Positions 44,181 to 53,155 are shown, counted from the stretch's first letter. The stretch is DNA of 64,000 nucleotides from Phycisphaerae bacterium (GCA_030432905.1 JAUILU010000001.1:1116001-1180000), one strand, 5' to 3'. Numbers and translations: made by a program. The notes: generated from the sequence alone by a model not told the origin.

Positions 44181-45686
44181 TTAGCGACGATTTGTGGTGC
44201 GGTCGGCTTCCACCACTGCCGGGTGGCGATTGCCGGCTGTCCGCCGAAGCCTGTTTATCTCATCGATTGCCGCCTCGGTATCGCGGGAGTTGATTTCTGC
44301 GAATTGCAGATCGGCGAGGGACGACTTCAGGTCCATTAGCCGGTTTTCCAAGGCGTTGATCTCGCGGTAGGTCTGGTCGCGTTTTGATTCGAGCCGTGCA
44401 TGTTCGACCTGCGCCCCGACGAGCCTGCCGCCCAGCTTGTGGCGCTCCTCGTCGCCTGTTGCTACGTTGTAACTGTCCTGAAGCCGGTCCATGTCGAGTT
44501 TGGCGTGGTAGTAGTCAAACTCGTAGCGGCCCTGCAACTGCTCAAGCTCTGCGATCTCTTGCTGCAACATCTCGATCCGTTGGTGCATCTGCGCCATCAT
44601 CTGCTTGCGAGATTCCTGGTTCCTGGCCACCATCTCTTCATAGTTGCGGTCTGCGAGTTTGTCCTGCTCCTGCTGGCTGACACGGAGACGGGCGATGTAG
44701 TCGATGATCTGGACCTGCACTCGTTCGGGTGCGCGGACACTCAGCCGGGTTCCATTGATCGCGATGGCCCCCACCGCACTTGGTCTCACCTGCACATGTT
44801 GAAACGGGAGACTTGAACCATTGCTGCCCGTAGCCGGGTTACGGCTGTTCCAGATTTCAGGCTCGATGATCGACATGATGTTGCTGCTGAGCACAGAGGC
44901 CTCAAGTGAATGGTCCAAGACATTGCCCGCTGGCACGAGTCCTGAAACATCGTGATCCATCGTGACGATCTCGCGCTTGTCGAAGTAGGACACCGTGCCG
45001 AATTCGAGCAGGCCGTATTCCATGCGGGCGGTGATGCTGTCGCCGCCCTCAAGACCGAGCATCGAGTTGAGCAGCTCGCGGACCTTGTCCAGTTCGAGTC
45101 CCTTGGATGGGATCTCCCCGACCTCGGTCTCGCGGTCGATGCCGCTCATTTCCAGGGATCCCCAGTGCACAAATACGCGAGAATCCGCGGCTTCTCCGAT
45201 GTTCATCAGCACATCTTCGAGCATGCCCCCCTCGATGTCGTAACCCAGATAGCCGTTCTTCTGCTCGCCCTGCTCGGGCTGAACCGCGGCGATTTCTGCG
45301 GGGCTTGATGCCGGCGTCGGAGTGGTCGAACCGGGCATGAAGTTGGCGACGCTCATGGTCAGCGCGAGGCCTGCGACTGCGAAGAGTGCGGTGTGCATGA
45401 CAATCCTCCTGCGGGTGTTCGTGCGTGCTTCTTTGAATCGTTTGGCAAGCTCGGCGGTCTCGCCGAGTTCGGTGACTGCTTTCTGGACTGCTTCTGGCTC
45501 AGACATACCGAGAATCAGAAGATCCTCAACCCGCATACGAAGGTGGTCTTCGAGTTCGTCGCGGATGCGCATCTGCTCGGCGGGCGGCACCGCGAGCAGC
45601 TTCGTAAAGACGTCAAGCCAATTCGTGATCGGGTCGCGCGACGAGGGCCGAACGTGGGTTTGCTGTTTTGATTTCGTCTCGGTCAT
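44181..45686 (-). CDS. Membrane protein with HAAS-like N-terminus and coiled coil
   Basis: A 501-residue protein. The N-terminal 90 residues form the HAAS/permease-prefix helical domain that typically accompanies PadR regulators ('EQMRIRDELEDHLRMRVEDLLILGMSEPEAVQKAVTELGE'-type helices). One membrane helix follows (about 96-115). The outer part has a domain of about 180 residues that resembles a short secretin/TonB-like unit ('GMLEDVLMNIGEAAD'), then a long coiled coil (about 340-470). It overlaps padR by four bases. Membrane proteins next to PadR often sense envelope stress or drugs. Confidence 0.7.
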   Translation of the reverse strand: MTETKSKQQTHVRPSSRDPITNWLDVFTKLLAVPPAEQMRIRDELEDHLRMRVEDLLILGMSEPEAVQKAVTELGETAELAKRFKEARTNTRRRIVMHTALFAVAGLALTMSVANFMPGSTTPTPASSPAEIAAVQPEQGEQKNGYLGYDIEGGMLEDVLMNIGEAADSRVFVHWGSLEMSGIDRETEVGEIPSKGLELDKVRELLNSMLGLEGGDSITARMEYGLLEFGTVSYFDKREIVTMDHDVSGLVPAGNVLDHSLEASVLSSNIMSIIEPEIWNSRNPATGSNGSSLPFQHVQVRPSAVGAIAINGTRLSVRAPERVQVQIIDYIARLRVSQQEQDKLADRNYEEMVARNQESRKQMMAQMHQRIEMLQQEIAELEQLQGRYEFDYYHAKLDMDRLQDSYNVATGDEERHKLGGRLVGAQVEHARLESKRDQTYREINALENRLMDLKSSLADLQFAEINSRDTEAAIDEINRLRRTAGNRHPAVVEADRTTNRR

Positions 45687-46066
45687 GCGACGGCTCCGGT
45701 CGCTTCGGAACCGGCGATGAAGCTGTTAATGATCGAGGTGAAGCGTTGGTGCGCTTCGATGCGTTGCTGGAGTCGGCGTTGGCCTTTGGCGGAGAGCTTG
45801 TACCACTTGCGTTTCCTGCCGTTGTCGTCGGGACCTGCGGACTTGGCCTTGATCTCTTCCCAGTCGGTCTCGACAAGCCCCTGCTTCTCGAGTTTGGTCA
45901 GCAGCGGGTAGAGCTGGCTCGGGCCGACCTTGAACGCTTCCTCCGAGCGGGCGGCGACGAGCTTGGAGATGGCGTAGCCGTAGCTCGGGCCCTCGCGTAG
46001 CAGAGACAGGATGACCAACTCGGTGTGATCCGGTGTGAGCTGCGGCGTGGTGATGGGTTTGCTCAT
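45683..46066 (-). CDS. PadR family transcriptional regulator
   Basis: A 127-residue winged-helix regulator. 'ELVILSLLREGPSYGYAISKLV' and 'QLYPLLTKLEKQGLVETDWEE' are PadR marks; the C-terminal helix (about 90-110) gives the dimer. It starts at the ATG 46066 and its stop overlaps the membrane protein's start. A promoter with an operator lies immediately upstream (46081-46143), so the operon is probably autoregulated by this protein. Confidence 0.95.
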   Translation of the reverse strand: MSKPITTPQLTPDHTELVILSLLREGPSYGYAISKLVAARSEEAFKVGPSQLYPLLTKLEKQGLVETDWEEIKAKSAGPDDNGRKRKWYKLSAKGQRRLQQRIEAHQRFTSIINSFIAGSEATGAVA

Positions 46067-46080
46067 GAGTGTTCTCCGCG

Positions 46081-46143
46081 GATATATACAATCTTGATAT
46101 ATATCGGTTGCAGATATATACGATATTGAGTCAATTGTGTCAA
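46081..46143 (-). promoter_or_regulatory. Promoter and operator of the padR operon
   Basis: On the minus strand TTGACA (46143-46138), a 17-base spacer and TATATA (46120-46115) form a near-consensus promoter. Just downstream is an inverted repeat GATATATA-N9-TATATATC (46081-46088 with 46098-46105), and a third GATATATA copy overlaps the -10 region (46113-46120). The PadR protein is the likely binder. Confidence 0.7.
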
Positions 46144-46144
46144 G

Positions 46145-46203
46145 CCCGGCAGCCGTATACTCCCGCCGAGATGAGCAGGATCGGCTCTAGATAGGCTGCC
46201 GGG
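46145..46203 (+). promoter_or_regulatory. Structured leader upstream of thrS
   Basis: CCCGGCAGCC (46145-46154) and GGCTGCCGGG (46194-46203) form a perfect ten-base inverted repeat with a 39-base loop that holds a second stem, GCCGA/TCGGC (46165-46169 and 46181-46185). It ends 77 bases before the thrS start. It may be an RNA control element of thrS. Confidence 0.45.
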
Positions 46204-46280
46204 TGGTCGCCGATTCCGATTTGTTCGCAGTTTGATTGGCAATGCCGTTGACGGCCGTTGCCTCAAGAGGATCAGTGGCC

Positions 46281-48347
46281 ATGCCGCGTGTGACGCTCCC
46301 AGACGGTTCGGTGAAAGAGTTCGATGGCCCGGTTTCCGCGTTCGATGTCGCGATGACCATCGGCGAGCGCCTCGCGGGCGCAGCGGTCGGCGCGAAGATC
46401 AACGGCGAGCTCACGGACATCACCACGACCATCGACACCGACTGCGAGCTCGCGCTCGTGACCGCCAAGACCCGCGAGGGCGAGCCGGACGAGGATGCGC
46501 TCACGCTTGTGCGCCACTCCGCGGCGCACGTCATGGCGGAAGCGATCCAGCGCATCATCCCGGAAGCACAGCTCGTCTACGGCCCGCCGCTGGAGACCGG
46601 GTTCTACTACGACATCGCGTTCCCGGAAGAACGCCCGCTCCGCGAGGGTGACTTCGAGGCGATCGAGAAAGAAATCAACGCGATCATCAAAGAGGACCGC
46701 AAGTTCACGCGGTACGACGTCAGCGCCGACGAGGGCATGGCCAAACTCGAGGGCGAGGGAAGCAAGTACAAGATCGACAACGCCAAGCGCGCACTCGACG
46801 CAGGGTCGGATTCGCTGAGTTTCTACGCGACCGGCGAGCCCGGCAAGAACTGGGAAGACCTCTGCCGAGGACCACACGTCCCGAGCACGGGAAAGATCGG
46901 CGCGGTCAAGGTGATGAGTCTTGCGTCCAGCTACTGGCACGGCGACGAGAACTCGGACCGGCTGACCCGTGTTTACGGCACCGCGTTCTTCAACAAGAAA
47001 GACCTCAAAGCCCATCTCGAACGGCTCGAAGAAGCCAAGAAACGCGACCACCGCGTGCTGGGCAAGCAGCTTCAGTTGTTCCACTTTGATGAGGCGGTCG
47101 GGCAGGGGCTTGTGCTGTGGACGCCGCGCGGCTCGATCATCCGCAAAGAACTCCAAGACTGGATCGGCGAAGAGCTGCGGAAGATGGGCTACACGGACGT
47201 GTTCACGCCCCACATCGGCAAGCTCGGTCTGTACAAGACCAGCGGCCACTTCCCCTACTACGCCGAGAGCCAGTTCACACCCGTGTTCGAGCGCGAGTTC
47301 CTCCGTGGCGTCGCGGACGAGGGCTGCTCGTGCAGCGACCTTGCCAACATGATGAAAGACGGCGACGTCGACGGCTACCTGCTCAAGCCGATGAACTGCC
47401 CGCACCACATCAAGATCTACGCGAGCCAGCCAAGAAGCTACCGCGACCTTCCAATCCGGCTCAGCGAGTTCGGCACGGTCTACCGCTGGGAGCAGTCGGG
47501 CGAGCTTTCAGGGCTCACCAGAGTTCGAAGCTTTACGGTTGACGATGCGCACCTGTTCTGTAGAGAGGACCAGGTCGCAGACGAGGTCGCCGGCTGCCTG
47601 AAGCTCGTCAAGATCGCGCTTGAGACACTCGGCATGGACGACTTCCGCGTGCGCGTCGGCCTGCGTGACCCGGATTCGAGCAAGTACGTGGGCGACCCGG
47701 AGATCTGGGACCGCGCGGAGAAGGCGTGCAAGGACGCGGCGGCGAGCCTCGGCGCCAAGGTCAGCGAGGAGCCGGGCGAGGCCGCGTTCTATGGGCCGAA
47801 GATCGACTTCGTGGTCAAGGACGTCATCGGTCGTGAATGGCAGCTCGGCACGGTGCAGGTGGACTACAACCTGCCCAAGCGGTTCGATCTTGAGTACGTC
47901 GGTAGCGACAACGAGCGGCATCGCCCGGTCATGGTCCACCGCGCACCGTTCGGCTCGATGGAACGATTCGTCGGCGTGCTGATCGAGCACTTCGCCGGCG
48001 CTTTCCCGGCGTGGCTCGCACCCGAGCAGGTGCGTGTGCTCCCGATCAGCGAGAAATCCGCTGACTACGCGCACCAGGTGAACCAGAAACTCATCGACGC
48101 GGGCGTGCGGACGAGCGTAATCGACACCAACGAGCGCGTGCAGGCCAAAATCAAAGACGGCTCAGCGTGGAAAGTGCCCTACCTTGTCGTCGTCGGCCCG
48201 CGCGACGCGGAGGCGGGCAACGTCTCGGTGCGTGCGTTCGGCATCGAGAAGGACCTCGGCGCGATGAACACGGACGACTTCGTCAGTGCGATCCGTGAGG
48301 AGATCGCGACCAAGGGCGCTTCGAGCGTGCGGGCGAAGTTCGAATGA
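46281..48347 (+). CDS. thrS: Threonyl-tRNA synthetase
   Basis: A 688-residue enzyme that charges tRNA-Thr. Domains in order are TGS (1-60), the editing domain with 'HSAAHVMAEA' (about 76-85), the class II catalytic core with 'MNCPHH' and 'RIAELG'-type motif 2 ('LRLSEFGTVYRWEQSG'-like segment), and the anticodon-binding domain at the end. The ATG at 46281 begins the family start 'MPRVTLPDGS'; an earlier TTG adds 15 unlikely residues. GAGG lies about 10 bases before. It overlaps the next gene by four bases (ATGA). Confidence 0.97.
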   Translation: MPRVTLPDGSVKEFDGPVSAFDVAMTIGERLAGAAVGAKINGELTDITTTIDTDCELALVTAKTREGEPDEDALTLVRHSAAHVMAEAIQRIIPEAQLVYGPPLETGFYYDIAFPEERPLREGDFEAIEKEINAIIKEDRKFTRYDVSADEGMAKLEGEGSKYKIDNAKRALDAGSDSLSFYATGEPGKNWEDLCRGPHVPSTGKIGAVKVMSLASSYWHGDENSDRLTRVYGTAFFNKKDLKAHLERLEEAKKRDHRVLGKQLQLFHFDEAVGQGLVLWTPRGSIIRKELQDWIGEELRKMGYTDVFTPHIGKLGLYKTSGHFPYYAESQFTPVFEREFLRGVADEGCSCSDLANMMKDGDVDGYLLKPMNCPHHIKIYASQPRSYRDLPIRLSEFGTVYRWEQSGELSGLTRVRSFTVDDAHLFCREDQVADEVAGCLKLVKIALETLGMDDFRVRVGLRDPDSSKYVGDPEIWDRAEKACKDAAASLGAKVSEEPGEAAFYGPKIDFVVKDVIGREWQLGTVQVDYNLPKRFDLEYVGSDNERHRPVMVHRAPFGSMERFVGVLIEHFAGAFPAWLAPEQVRVLPISEKSADYAHQVNQKLIDAGVRTSVIDTNERVQAKIKDGSAWKVPYLVVVGPRDAEAGNVSVRAFGIEKDLGAMNTDDFVSAIREEIATKGASSVRAKFE

Positions 48348-49402
48348 GAAGCGGCAGCATCCACGACGCGCCGAATGAATCAGTGAAGCCGAATCCGGGA
48401 TGGAAGTCGCCTTATGTGTGGGCCTACTTACCCGCTGCGCTGCTCGCGATCGTTGGTCCTGTTGCCATCTCAATCAAAAAATGGCAAACAGGCGATCCGT
48501 TTCATAATGCAGGTGTAGTCGGCGGAGCCATATTCGCGGGCGGCGTGCTCATTGCTGCTTACTATCTAATCGGTTTGCTGTTCGCGCTAATCGCCCGTCG
48601 AAGCAGGCTCGTACTGAGTATTTTCATAGCGCTCTTGTGCACAGTGTCGACACTTGGCAACTCATTTACTGTCTACCGGGCTATACGCAAGACTCCTTCT
48701 GCCGTTCACCAAGCCACATACTCACAATTTTTGAAGTTGTCCAACGACTTCGAGGCTGCCAGTAGAAAGCGGGCCGAGGCTGGCGATGCATCACCAAGCC
48801 CCGAGGCAATGCTGCAATACGCTGCAGATCTTCGCGATCTTTCAACGAACTACAAGGGTAGCGATGGTGACTATCTCAAAGGCCTCGCCGCCCTGAATGA
48901 AGCTAAGGCGAAAAACTGGGCTGAATACAACAGCTCACTCGAACAGTTCCTGCTCACTTCCCCGCTTGAGACTGGCAGAATCAAATCACTTGAAGACCTT
49001 GAACTTTCGCGCCGAGATATCGAACGGTTCCGATCGGCATCCAAAGAGGTGGCCAGGTCGAACACGAACCCTCGCGCGTGGGTTCGCGAGGTTCTGCTCC
49101 AAGAAGGAATCGACTCTCCGGCAAGCGAACACAGCGTTGTCAAGGCAATGCAGAGCGATCCCGAAATGTTGAACATTCAACGCCAGACATTCGAACTCGA
49201 CTACGAGTTCTTGGACCTCTTGCTGGAAGTGTGCGACCTACTCGAGAACTACTGGGGCGGCTGGAAAAATGTTGACGACACGATCATGTTTGATGACAGC
49301 GCAGCCCTAGAGAGCTGGAACAACTACACGGTTGAGATTGAGGAAATCGGTGCGAATCAATTTATTCTCAACGCTGAATACATTCAGCTTCTCACCAAGT
49401 AA
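48344..49402 (+). CDS. Multi-pass membrane protein of unknown function
   Basis: A 352-residue protein coupled to thrS by an ATGA overlap. Three membrane helices occur at about 24-44, 58-82 and 86-108. The rest (about 110-352) is helical and charged, probably in the cytoplasm or periplasm. No known family is seen. The gene is somewhat less GC-rich than thrS. Confidence 0.7.
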   Translation: MRSGSIHDAPNESVKPNPGWKSPYVWAYLPAALLAIVGPVAISIKKWQTGDPFHNAGVVGGAIFAGGVLIAAYYLIGLLFALIARRSRLVLSIFIALLCTVSTLGNSFTVYRAIRKTPSAVHQATYSQFLKLSNDFEAASRKRAEAGDASPSPEAMLQYAADLRDLSTNYKGSDGDYLKGLAALNEAKAKNWAEYNSSLEQFLLTSPLETGRIKSLEDLELSRRDIERFRSASKEVARSNTNPRAWVREVLLQEGIDSPASEHSVVKAMQSDPEMLNIQRQTFELDYEFLDLLLEVCDLLENYWGGWKNVDDTIMFDDSAALESWNNYTVEIEEIGANQFILNAEYIQLLTK

Positions 49403-49412
49403 AGCGATCGAG

Positions 49413-50213
49413 TTAGTCATCACCCGTGTGCCCTTTGAACCACTCCGCAAGATCCGGGTCGGCGTACGCAGGAATCCACGCGCCGTGATTTACACCTTCT
49501 AGCTCGGTGTATGTGCATGACGCGCCGGTCGTGTTGAGTGCAGCGAACAACGCGCGAGATTCTTCGACTGGGACAACGCTGTCTACTTCGCCATGGAAGA
49601 GCCAGACGGGCATTGACTCAAGACCCTGGGCGGCCTCGATGACACTTTCGTCGGTTGGCGCTGCGGGTATTTCCTTTGCACGGGTGCCGTCTTCCGAGAA
49701 TCGCCGATCAACGTACCCGCAGACGGGAGCCGCGGCTTTGAATCGGTCGGGGTTTCGTGACCCGATCATGATGGTGCCGTGCCCGCCCTGGCTGAGGCCT
49801 GTGATCGCGAGGCGACCAGAGTCGATCAGTCCCTCCTCAGCGCAGAGGTCGAGCATCTTGAGCACCGCGTCTTCGTGGTCCTCCCACTCGCTTTCGCGGG
49901 TTGGCTTCTGGGGAACGATGACCACGAACGGCCAGCGGTCGGGATCAGCTTTCACGTTGGTTGGCAGGCCCACGGCAAGGTTTTTCTCGCCGTCGGTGCC
50001 GCACTCGCCCGCGCCGTGCAGGAAGAGCAGCGCCCGCCCGCCTTCCTCTGCGGACTCGGGGATCATGATCGCCCACGCGTAGGTCTGACCGTCGTGCTCG
50101 AGCGTTCTGTGCTCGATCTTCACGCGCTCAGCCGTGTTTTCTTCATCGGGTTGAGCCTGTGAGTGTCCGAGCATGAGGAAGGCCGAGATCAACGCGGTGA
50201 GTATCGCTTGCAT
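49413..50213 (-). CDS. Exported alpha/beta-hydrolase, feruloyl esterase/polyhydroxybutyrate depolymerase-like
   Basis: A 266-residue secreted esterase. The signal peptide is 'MQAILTALISAFLMLGHSQA'. The hydrolase fold has 'LLFLHGAGECGTDG' (oxyanion hole), the nucleophile elbow 'GLSQGG' (Ser at about residue 139), the Asp in 'HGEVDSVVPVEES' and the His in 'GVNHGAW'. This set matches LpqC/prolyl-oligopeptidase-like esterases. The ATG at 50213 gives a clean signal peptide. It is divergent from the next gene. Confidence 0.88.
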   Translation of the reverse strand: MQAILTALISAFLMLGHSQAQPDEENTAERVKIEHRTLEHDGQTYAWAIMIPESAEEGGRALLFLHGAGECGTDGEKNLAVGLPTNVKADPDRWPFVVIVPQKPTRESEWEDHEDAVLKMLDLCAEEGLIDSGRLAITGLSQGGHGTIMIGSRNPDRFKAAAPVCGYVDRRFSEDGTRAKEIPAAPTDESVIEAAQGLESMPVWLFHGEVDSVVPVEESRALFAALNTTGASCTYTELEGVNHGAWIPAYADPDLAEWFKGHTGDD

Positions 50214-50239
50214 AGCCGTATGTTGTACGCTCTTTACAG

Positions 50240-51004
50240 ATGGAACACAAGCGAACAACCGAAACCGTGACCCGCATGGCGATGTGGTCCGGGCCGAGGA
50301 ACATCTCGACGGCACTGATGCGCTCATGGGGCAGCAGACCGGATTGTGCCGTGAGCGACGAACCCCTGTATGCGCACTATCTTGAGACATGCGAGCCGGC
50401 GCTCCGCGAGTCACACCCGGGCTGGCAGGATGTTCTGAAATCCCAGCCGATGGACTGGCGCAAGGTTGTTGATCAGCTGTCCGGAGATGTGCCCGGGAAC
50501 AAAGACATCTGGTATCAGAAGCAGATGTCGCATCACTTAACGCGAGGAATGGAGCGCGATTGGCTGCTCGGGATGCAGAACTGCTTTCTGATCCGCGAGC
50601 CGAGAGAGATGATTACGAGTTTCATCAAGGTCATCCCCGATCCTCGGCCTGAGCACCTCGGCTTGCCACAGCAGGTCGAGCTGTTTGAGTGGCTGAAGAA
50701 GGAAACTGGCACGACGCCGCCGGTGATCGATTCGCGGGATGTGCTCGAGAACCCGCGCGGCGTGCTCGGTTCGCTCTGCTCGCGCGTCGGCGTTCCGTTC
50801 GACGAGGCCATGCTGAGCTGGGAGCCCGGGCCTCGGCCGGAAGACGGCGTGTGGGCACCCCACTGGTACGCAAGCGTCGAGAAATCGACGAGCTTCGGGC
50901 GGTACACACCTAAGCCAGACAAGGTGCCGAGCCGGCTGCACGGCGTGCTTGCGGAATGCCAGTCTCTGTATGATGTGCTCGCCGATCACCGGATCGAGTC
51001 ATAA
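50240..51004 (+). CDS. Sulfotransferase-like P-loop protein
   Basis: A 254-residue protein. A P-loop-like segment lies at 14-30 ('AMWSGPRNISTALMRSW'), where the Ser/Arg residues match the phosphosulfate loop, and 'CFLIREPREMITSFIKV' (about 114-130) matches the later sulfotransferase segment. It is 16 bases before an aminotransferase-like gene and cotranscribed with it. From memory, Arabidopsis BCAT-like proteins (At3g05190, At5g27410) carry a related domain fused to an aminotransferase-like half, which would make this pair the split form. The substrate is unknown. Confidence 0.8.
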   Translation: MEHKRTTETVTRMAMWSGPRNISTALMRSWGSRPDCAVSDEPLYAHYLETCEPALRESHPGWQDVLKSQPMDWRKVVDQLSGDVPGNKDIWYQKQMSHHLTRGMERDWLLGMQNCFLIREPREMITSFIKVIPDPRPEHLGLPQQVELFEWLKKETGTTPPVIDSRDVLENPRGVLGSLCSRVGVPFDEAMLSWEPGPRPEDGVWAPHWYASVEKSTSFGRYTPKPDKVPSRLHGVLAECQSLYDVLADHRIES

Positions 51005-51020
51005 GCGAAAGACAAAGCCC

Positions 51021-51935
51021 ATGCTTCAGACCTTCGACGAACGTAACCGCGACATCCTTATCAACATCAACGGCGAACTCATACACCGAGACAACGCCGG
51101 CGTCAGCCCGTACGACTCGCTCGTGCAGGGAGGCGACGGCGTCTGGGAGGGCCTGCGCGTCTACGACGGCAAGATCTTCAAGCTCGACGAGCACCTCGAT
51201 CGGCTCAGGCGCAGCGCCAAGGCGCTCGACTTTCAGGTGATCCCGTCGCGCGACGAGCTTGTTGAGGAGATCAAGAAAACGCTCGCCGCCAACAGCATGA
51301 CGGACAATGTACACATCCGGCTGACACTCTCGCGGGGTGTAAAAATCACGAGCGGCATGGACCCGAGGCTCAACCAATCCGGGCCGACACTGATCGTTCT
51401 GGCCGAGTTCAAGGCCCCGGTGTACGCGGACTCGGTTGGCGACACCGGGTTGTCGCTGATGACAAGCTCGATCAGAAGGTTCCCGCCCGACTGTCTGGAT
51501 CCGAACATCCATCACAACAACCTGCTGCAGTCGATCCTCGCCAAGATCGAGGCCAACTACGCTGGAGCAGATGACGCGGTGATGCTCGACCAGAGGGGCT
51601 TTCTCGCGGAAACGAACGCGACCAACGTGTTTGTGATCACCGATGGCGTGGTCGAAACCAGCAGGCCCATCGCGTGCCCCGAGGGCATCACGCGCGACAC
51701 CGTGCTCGGGTTGTGCAGAGTCAACGGCATCCCGTGGCGTGAGCGCGACATCTCGATGACGCATGTCTACAACGCCGACGAGGTTTTTACAACCGGGACG
51801 ATGGGCGAGCTCGCATGGGTCGGCAGGGTTGACGGCCGAGCCATCGGCGGCGGTTTGATCGGGCCGGTGACACAGAGACTCAAAGAGTTGTTTACGGTGC
51901 TCACGAAGACCGAAGGCGTGCGGGTTGTGGGCTAA
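51021..51935 (+). CDS. Class IV aminotransferase-like protein with altered catalytic site
   Basis: A 304-residue protein of the branched-chain/D-amino-acid aminotransferase fold type IV. 'YDSLVQGGDGVWEGLRVY' (31-48), 'LAETNATNVF' (195-204) and 'FTTGTMGEL' fit the family. The PLP Lys, normally in an I-K-x-x-N-x-L segment, is replaced: the aligned stretch is 'DPNIHHNNLLQSILAKIEA', with His164 at the Lys position. If the alignment holds, the usual Schiff base cannot form at that site. It is paired with the sulfotransferase-like gene before it. Confidence 0.85.
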   Translation: MLQTFDERNRDILININGELIHRDNAGVSPYDSLVQGGDGVWEGLRVYDGKIFKLDEHLDRLRRSAKALDFQVIPSRDELVEEIKKTLAANSMTDNVHIRLTLSRGVKITSGMDPRLNQSGPTLIVLAEFKAPVYADSVGDTGLSLMTSSIRRFPPDCLDPNIHHNNLLQSILAKIEANYAGADDAVMLDQRGFLAETNATNVFVITDGVVETSRPIACPEGITRDTVLGLCRVNGIPWRERDISMTHVYNADEVFTTGTMGELAWVGRVDGRAIGGGLIGPVTQRLKELFTVLTKTEGVRVVG

Positions 51936-51994
51936 CGTGCAAGCAGGATTCACGGTTCCCCAATAGTCGTGTTGCAGGCAGTCAGGAGGAGTCG

Positions 51995-52690
51995 ATGCAG
52001 AGCCGATACCGTGTTCACGTCAAAGACGACGGCGAGACCATGACCAAGGTCTTCGAGGCCGAGTCGGGGGATGCTGCGCGGCAGATGGCCGAGGCGATCG
52101 GGCTTGAGGTGCTCGCCATCGAGGTCATCGACGGCGACCGCAAGCCAGCCGGCGCGGACACGACCTCGCCGAAGACGGACAACCCGCTCTCGGGCTCGGC
52201 TCAGGAACTCCGTGACAAACCCGAGGAGGGCATCTGGACCGGCTCGCCGAGCCAGTGGATCAACTTCTGGTGGTTCCTTGTCTGCGTGCCGGGCATCCTC
52301 GGCACGGGCTTCGCGCTGTTTGCTTCGAGCGGCTGGTGGTACCTGCTGTGCCTGCTCCTGATCCCGATCCCCTGGGCGTTCTGGCAGGCCATCTCGACGC
52401 GCAAAACCGACTACGCGATCACCACACAACGGCTGACACTAGAAACCGGCGTGTTCAAGCGCGACCTCGAAGAGATCGAGCTGTACCGGATCAAGGACAC
52501 ACGCCTGACGCGATCGTTCGTGCAGAGATTGCTCGGGCTCGGCACCGTCACGGTCATCTCGTCCGATGAGTCGATGCCGACGCTTGTCATCCCGGCGATC
52601 AAAGACTCCGCCAGAGTCAGGCAGATCATCCGCGAGAACGTCGAACTCGTTCGCAAAGCCCGCGGCGTGCGCGAACTCGACATGAACTGA
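51995..52690 (+). CDS. Membrane protein with bacterial PH-like domain
   Basis: A 231-residue protein. An N-terminal cytoplasmic part (1-85) is followed by two membrane helices (about 93-110 and 112-132) and a C-terminal bacterial PH-like domain ('YAITTQRLTLETGVFKRDLEEIELYRIKDTRL', 'GTVTVISSDESMPTLVIPAI') like YdbT/bPH2 proteins. 'LYRIKD' is a mark of that family. It may act in membrane-linked signalling; the exact role is not known. Confidence 0.8.
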   Translation: MQSRYRVHVKDDGETMTKVFEAESGDAARQMAEAIGLEVLAIEVIDGDRKPAGADTTSPKTDNPLSGSAQELRDKPEEGIWTGSPSQWINFWWFLVCVPGILGTGFALFASSGWWYLLCLLLIPIPWAFWQAISTRKTDYAITTQRLTLETGVFKRDLEEIELYRIKDTRLTRSFVQRLLGLGTVTVISSDESMPTLVIPAIKDSARVRQIIRENVELVRKARGVRELDMN

Positions 52691-52704
52691 CTCTCAATCC
52701 TGCG

Positions 52705-53106
52705 CTAAGTGCCGGCCCCGAGCATGAGCTTGCCGACCTGCCAGCCCGCGGCCGCCAGTGCGATGCCAAAGAGAACATTCGCGAGCACGTTGGCGATGGC
52801 GATCTGCGGGTGGCCGTCACGGAGCAGCTCGAACGTGTCGAACCCGAACGCCGAGAACGTCGTGAACGAGCCGAGAAATCCCGCGACAAGCAGGAGCCTT
52901 AGCCGATCGTCGGTCTCGCCGCGCTCGAGATACATCAGCATCACGAGCCCCATGAAGAAGCAGCCGACCAGGTTCACCACGAGGATCCCCCAGGGGAAAC
53001 GCCCGCCGAGCTTGCCCAGGATCGGCCCGCTGACCGCGTACCGCGCCAGCGCCCCCGCGGCTCCACCGCCGGCGATCAGTAACGCGTTGACCAGTCCGCT
53101 TGGCAT
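52705..53106 (-). CDS. crcB: Fluoride ion channel CrcB/Fluc
   Basis: A 133-residue protein with four membrane helices. Family marks are 'GGAAGALARYAVS', 'WGILVVNLVGCFFMGLVM' (the conserved Asn is present), and 'GFLGSFTTFSAFGFDTFEL', which holds the Phe box and the TTF motif for fluoride passage. Fluc works as a dimer. I see no crcB-type fluoride riboswitch in the short upstream region. Confidence 0.93.
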   Translation of the reverse strand: MPSGLVNALLIAGGGAAGALARYAVSGPILGKLGGRFPWGILVVNLVGCFFMGLVMLMYLERGETDDRLRLLLVAGFLGSFTTFSAFGFDTFELLRDGHPQIAIANVLANVLFGIALAAAGWQVGKLMLGAGT

Positions 53107-53155
53107 GACCCGTTAGGATAGTGGCTAGAGATCGGTATGGCTCTGGAGACACCGC

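Noticed and set aside
46272..47408. 378-codon minus-strand open frame across thrS
   Set aside because: Antisense shadow of thrS with no recognisable product.
50910..51953. 347-codon minus-strand open frame across the aminotransferase-like gene
   Set aside because: Antisense shadow; no domain, start signal or family.
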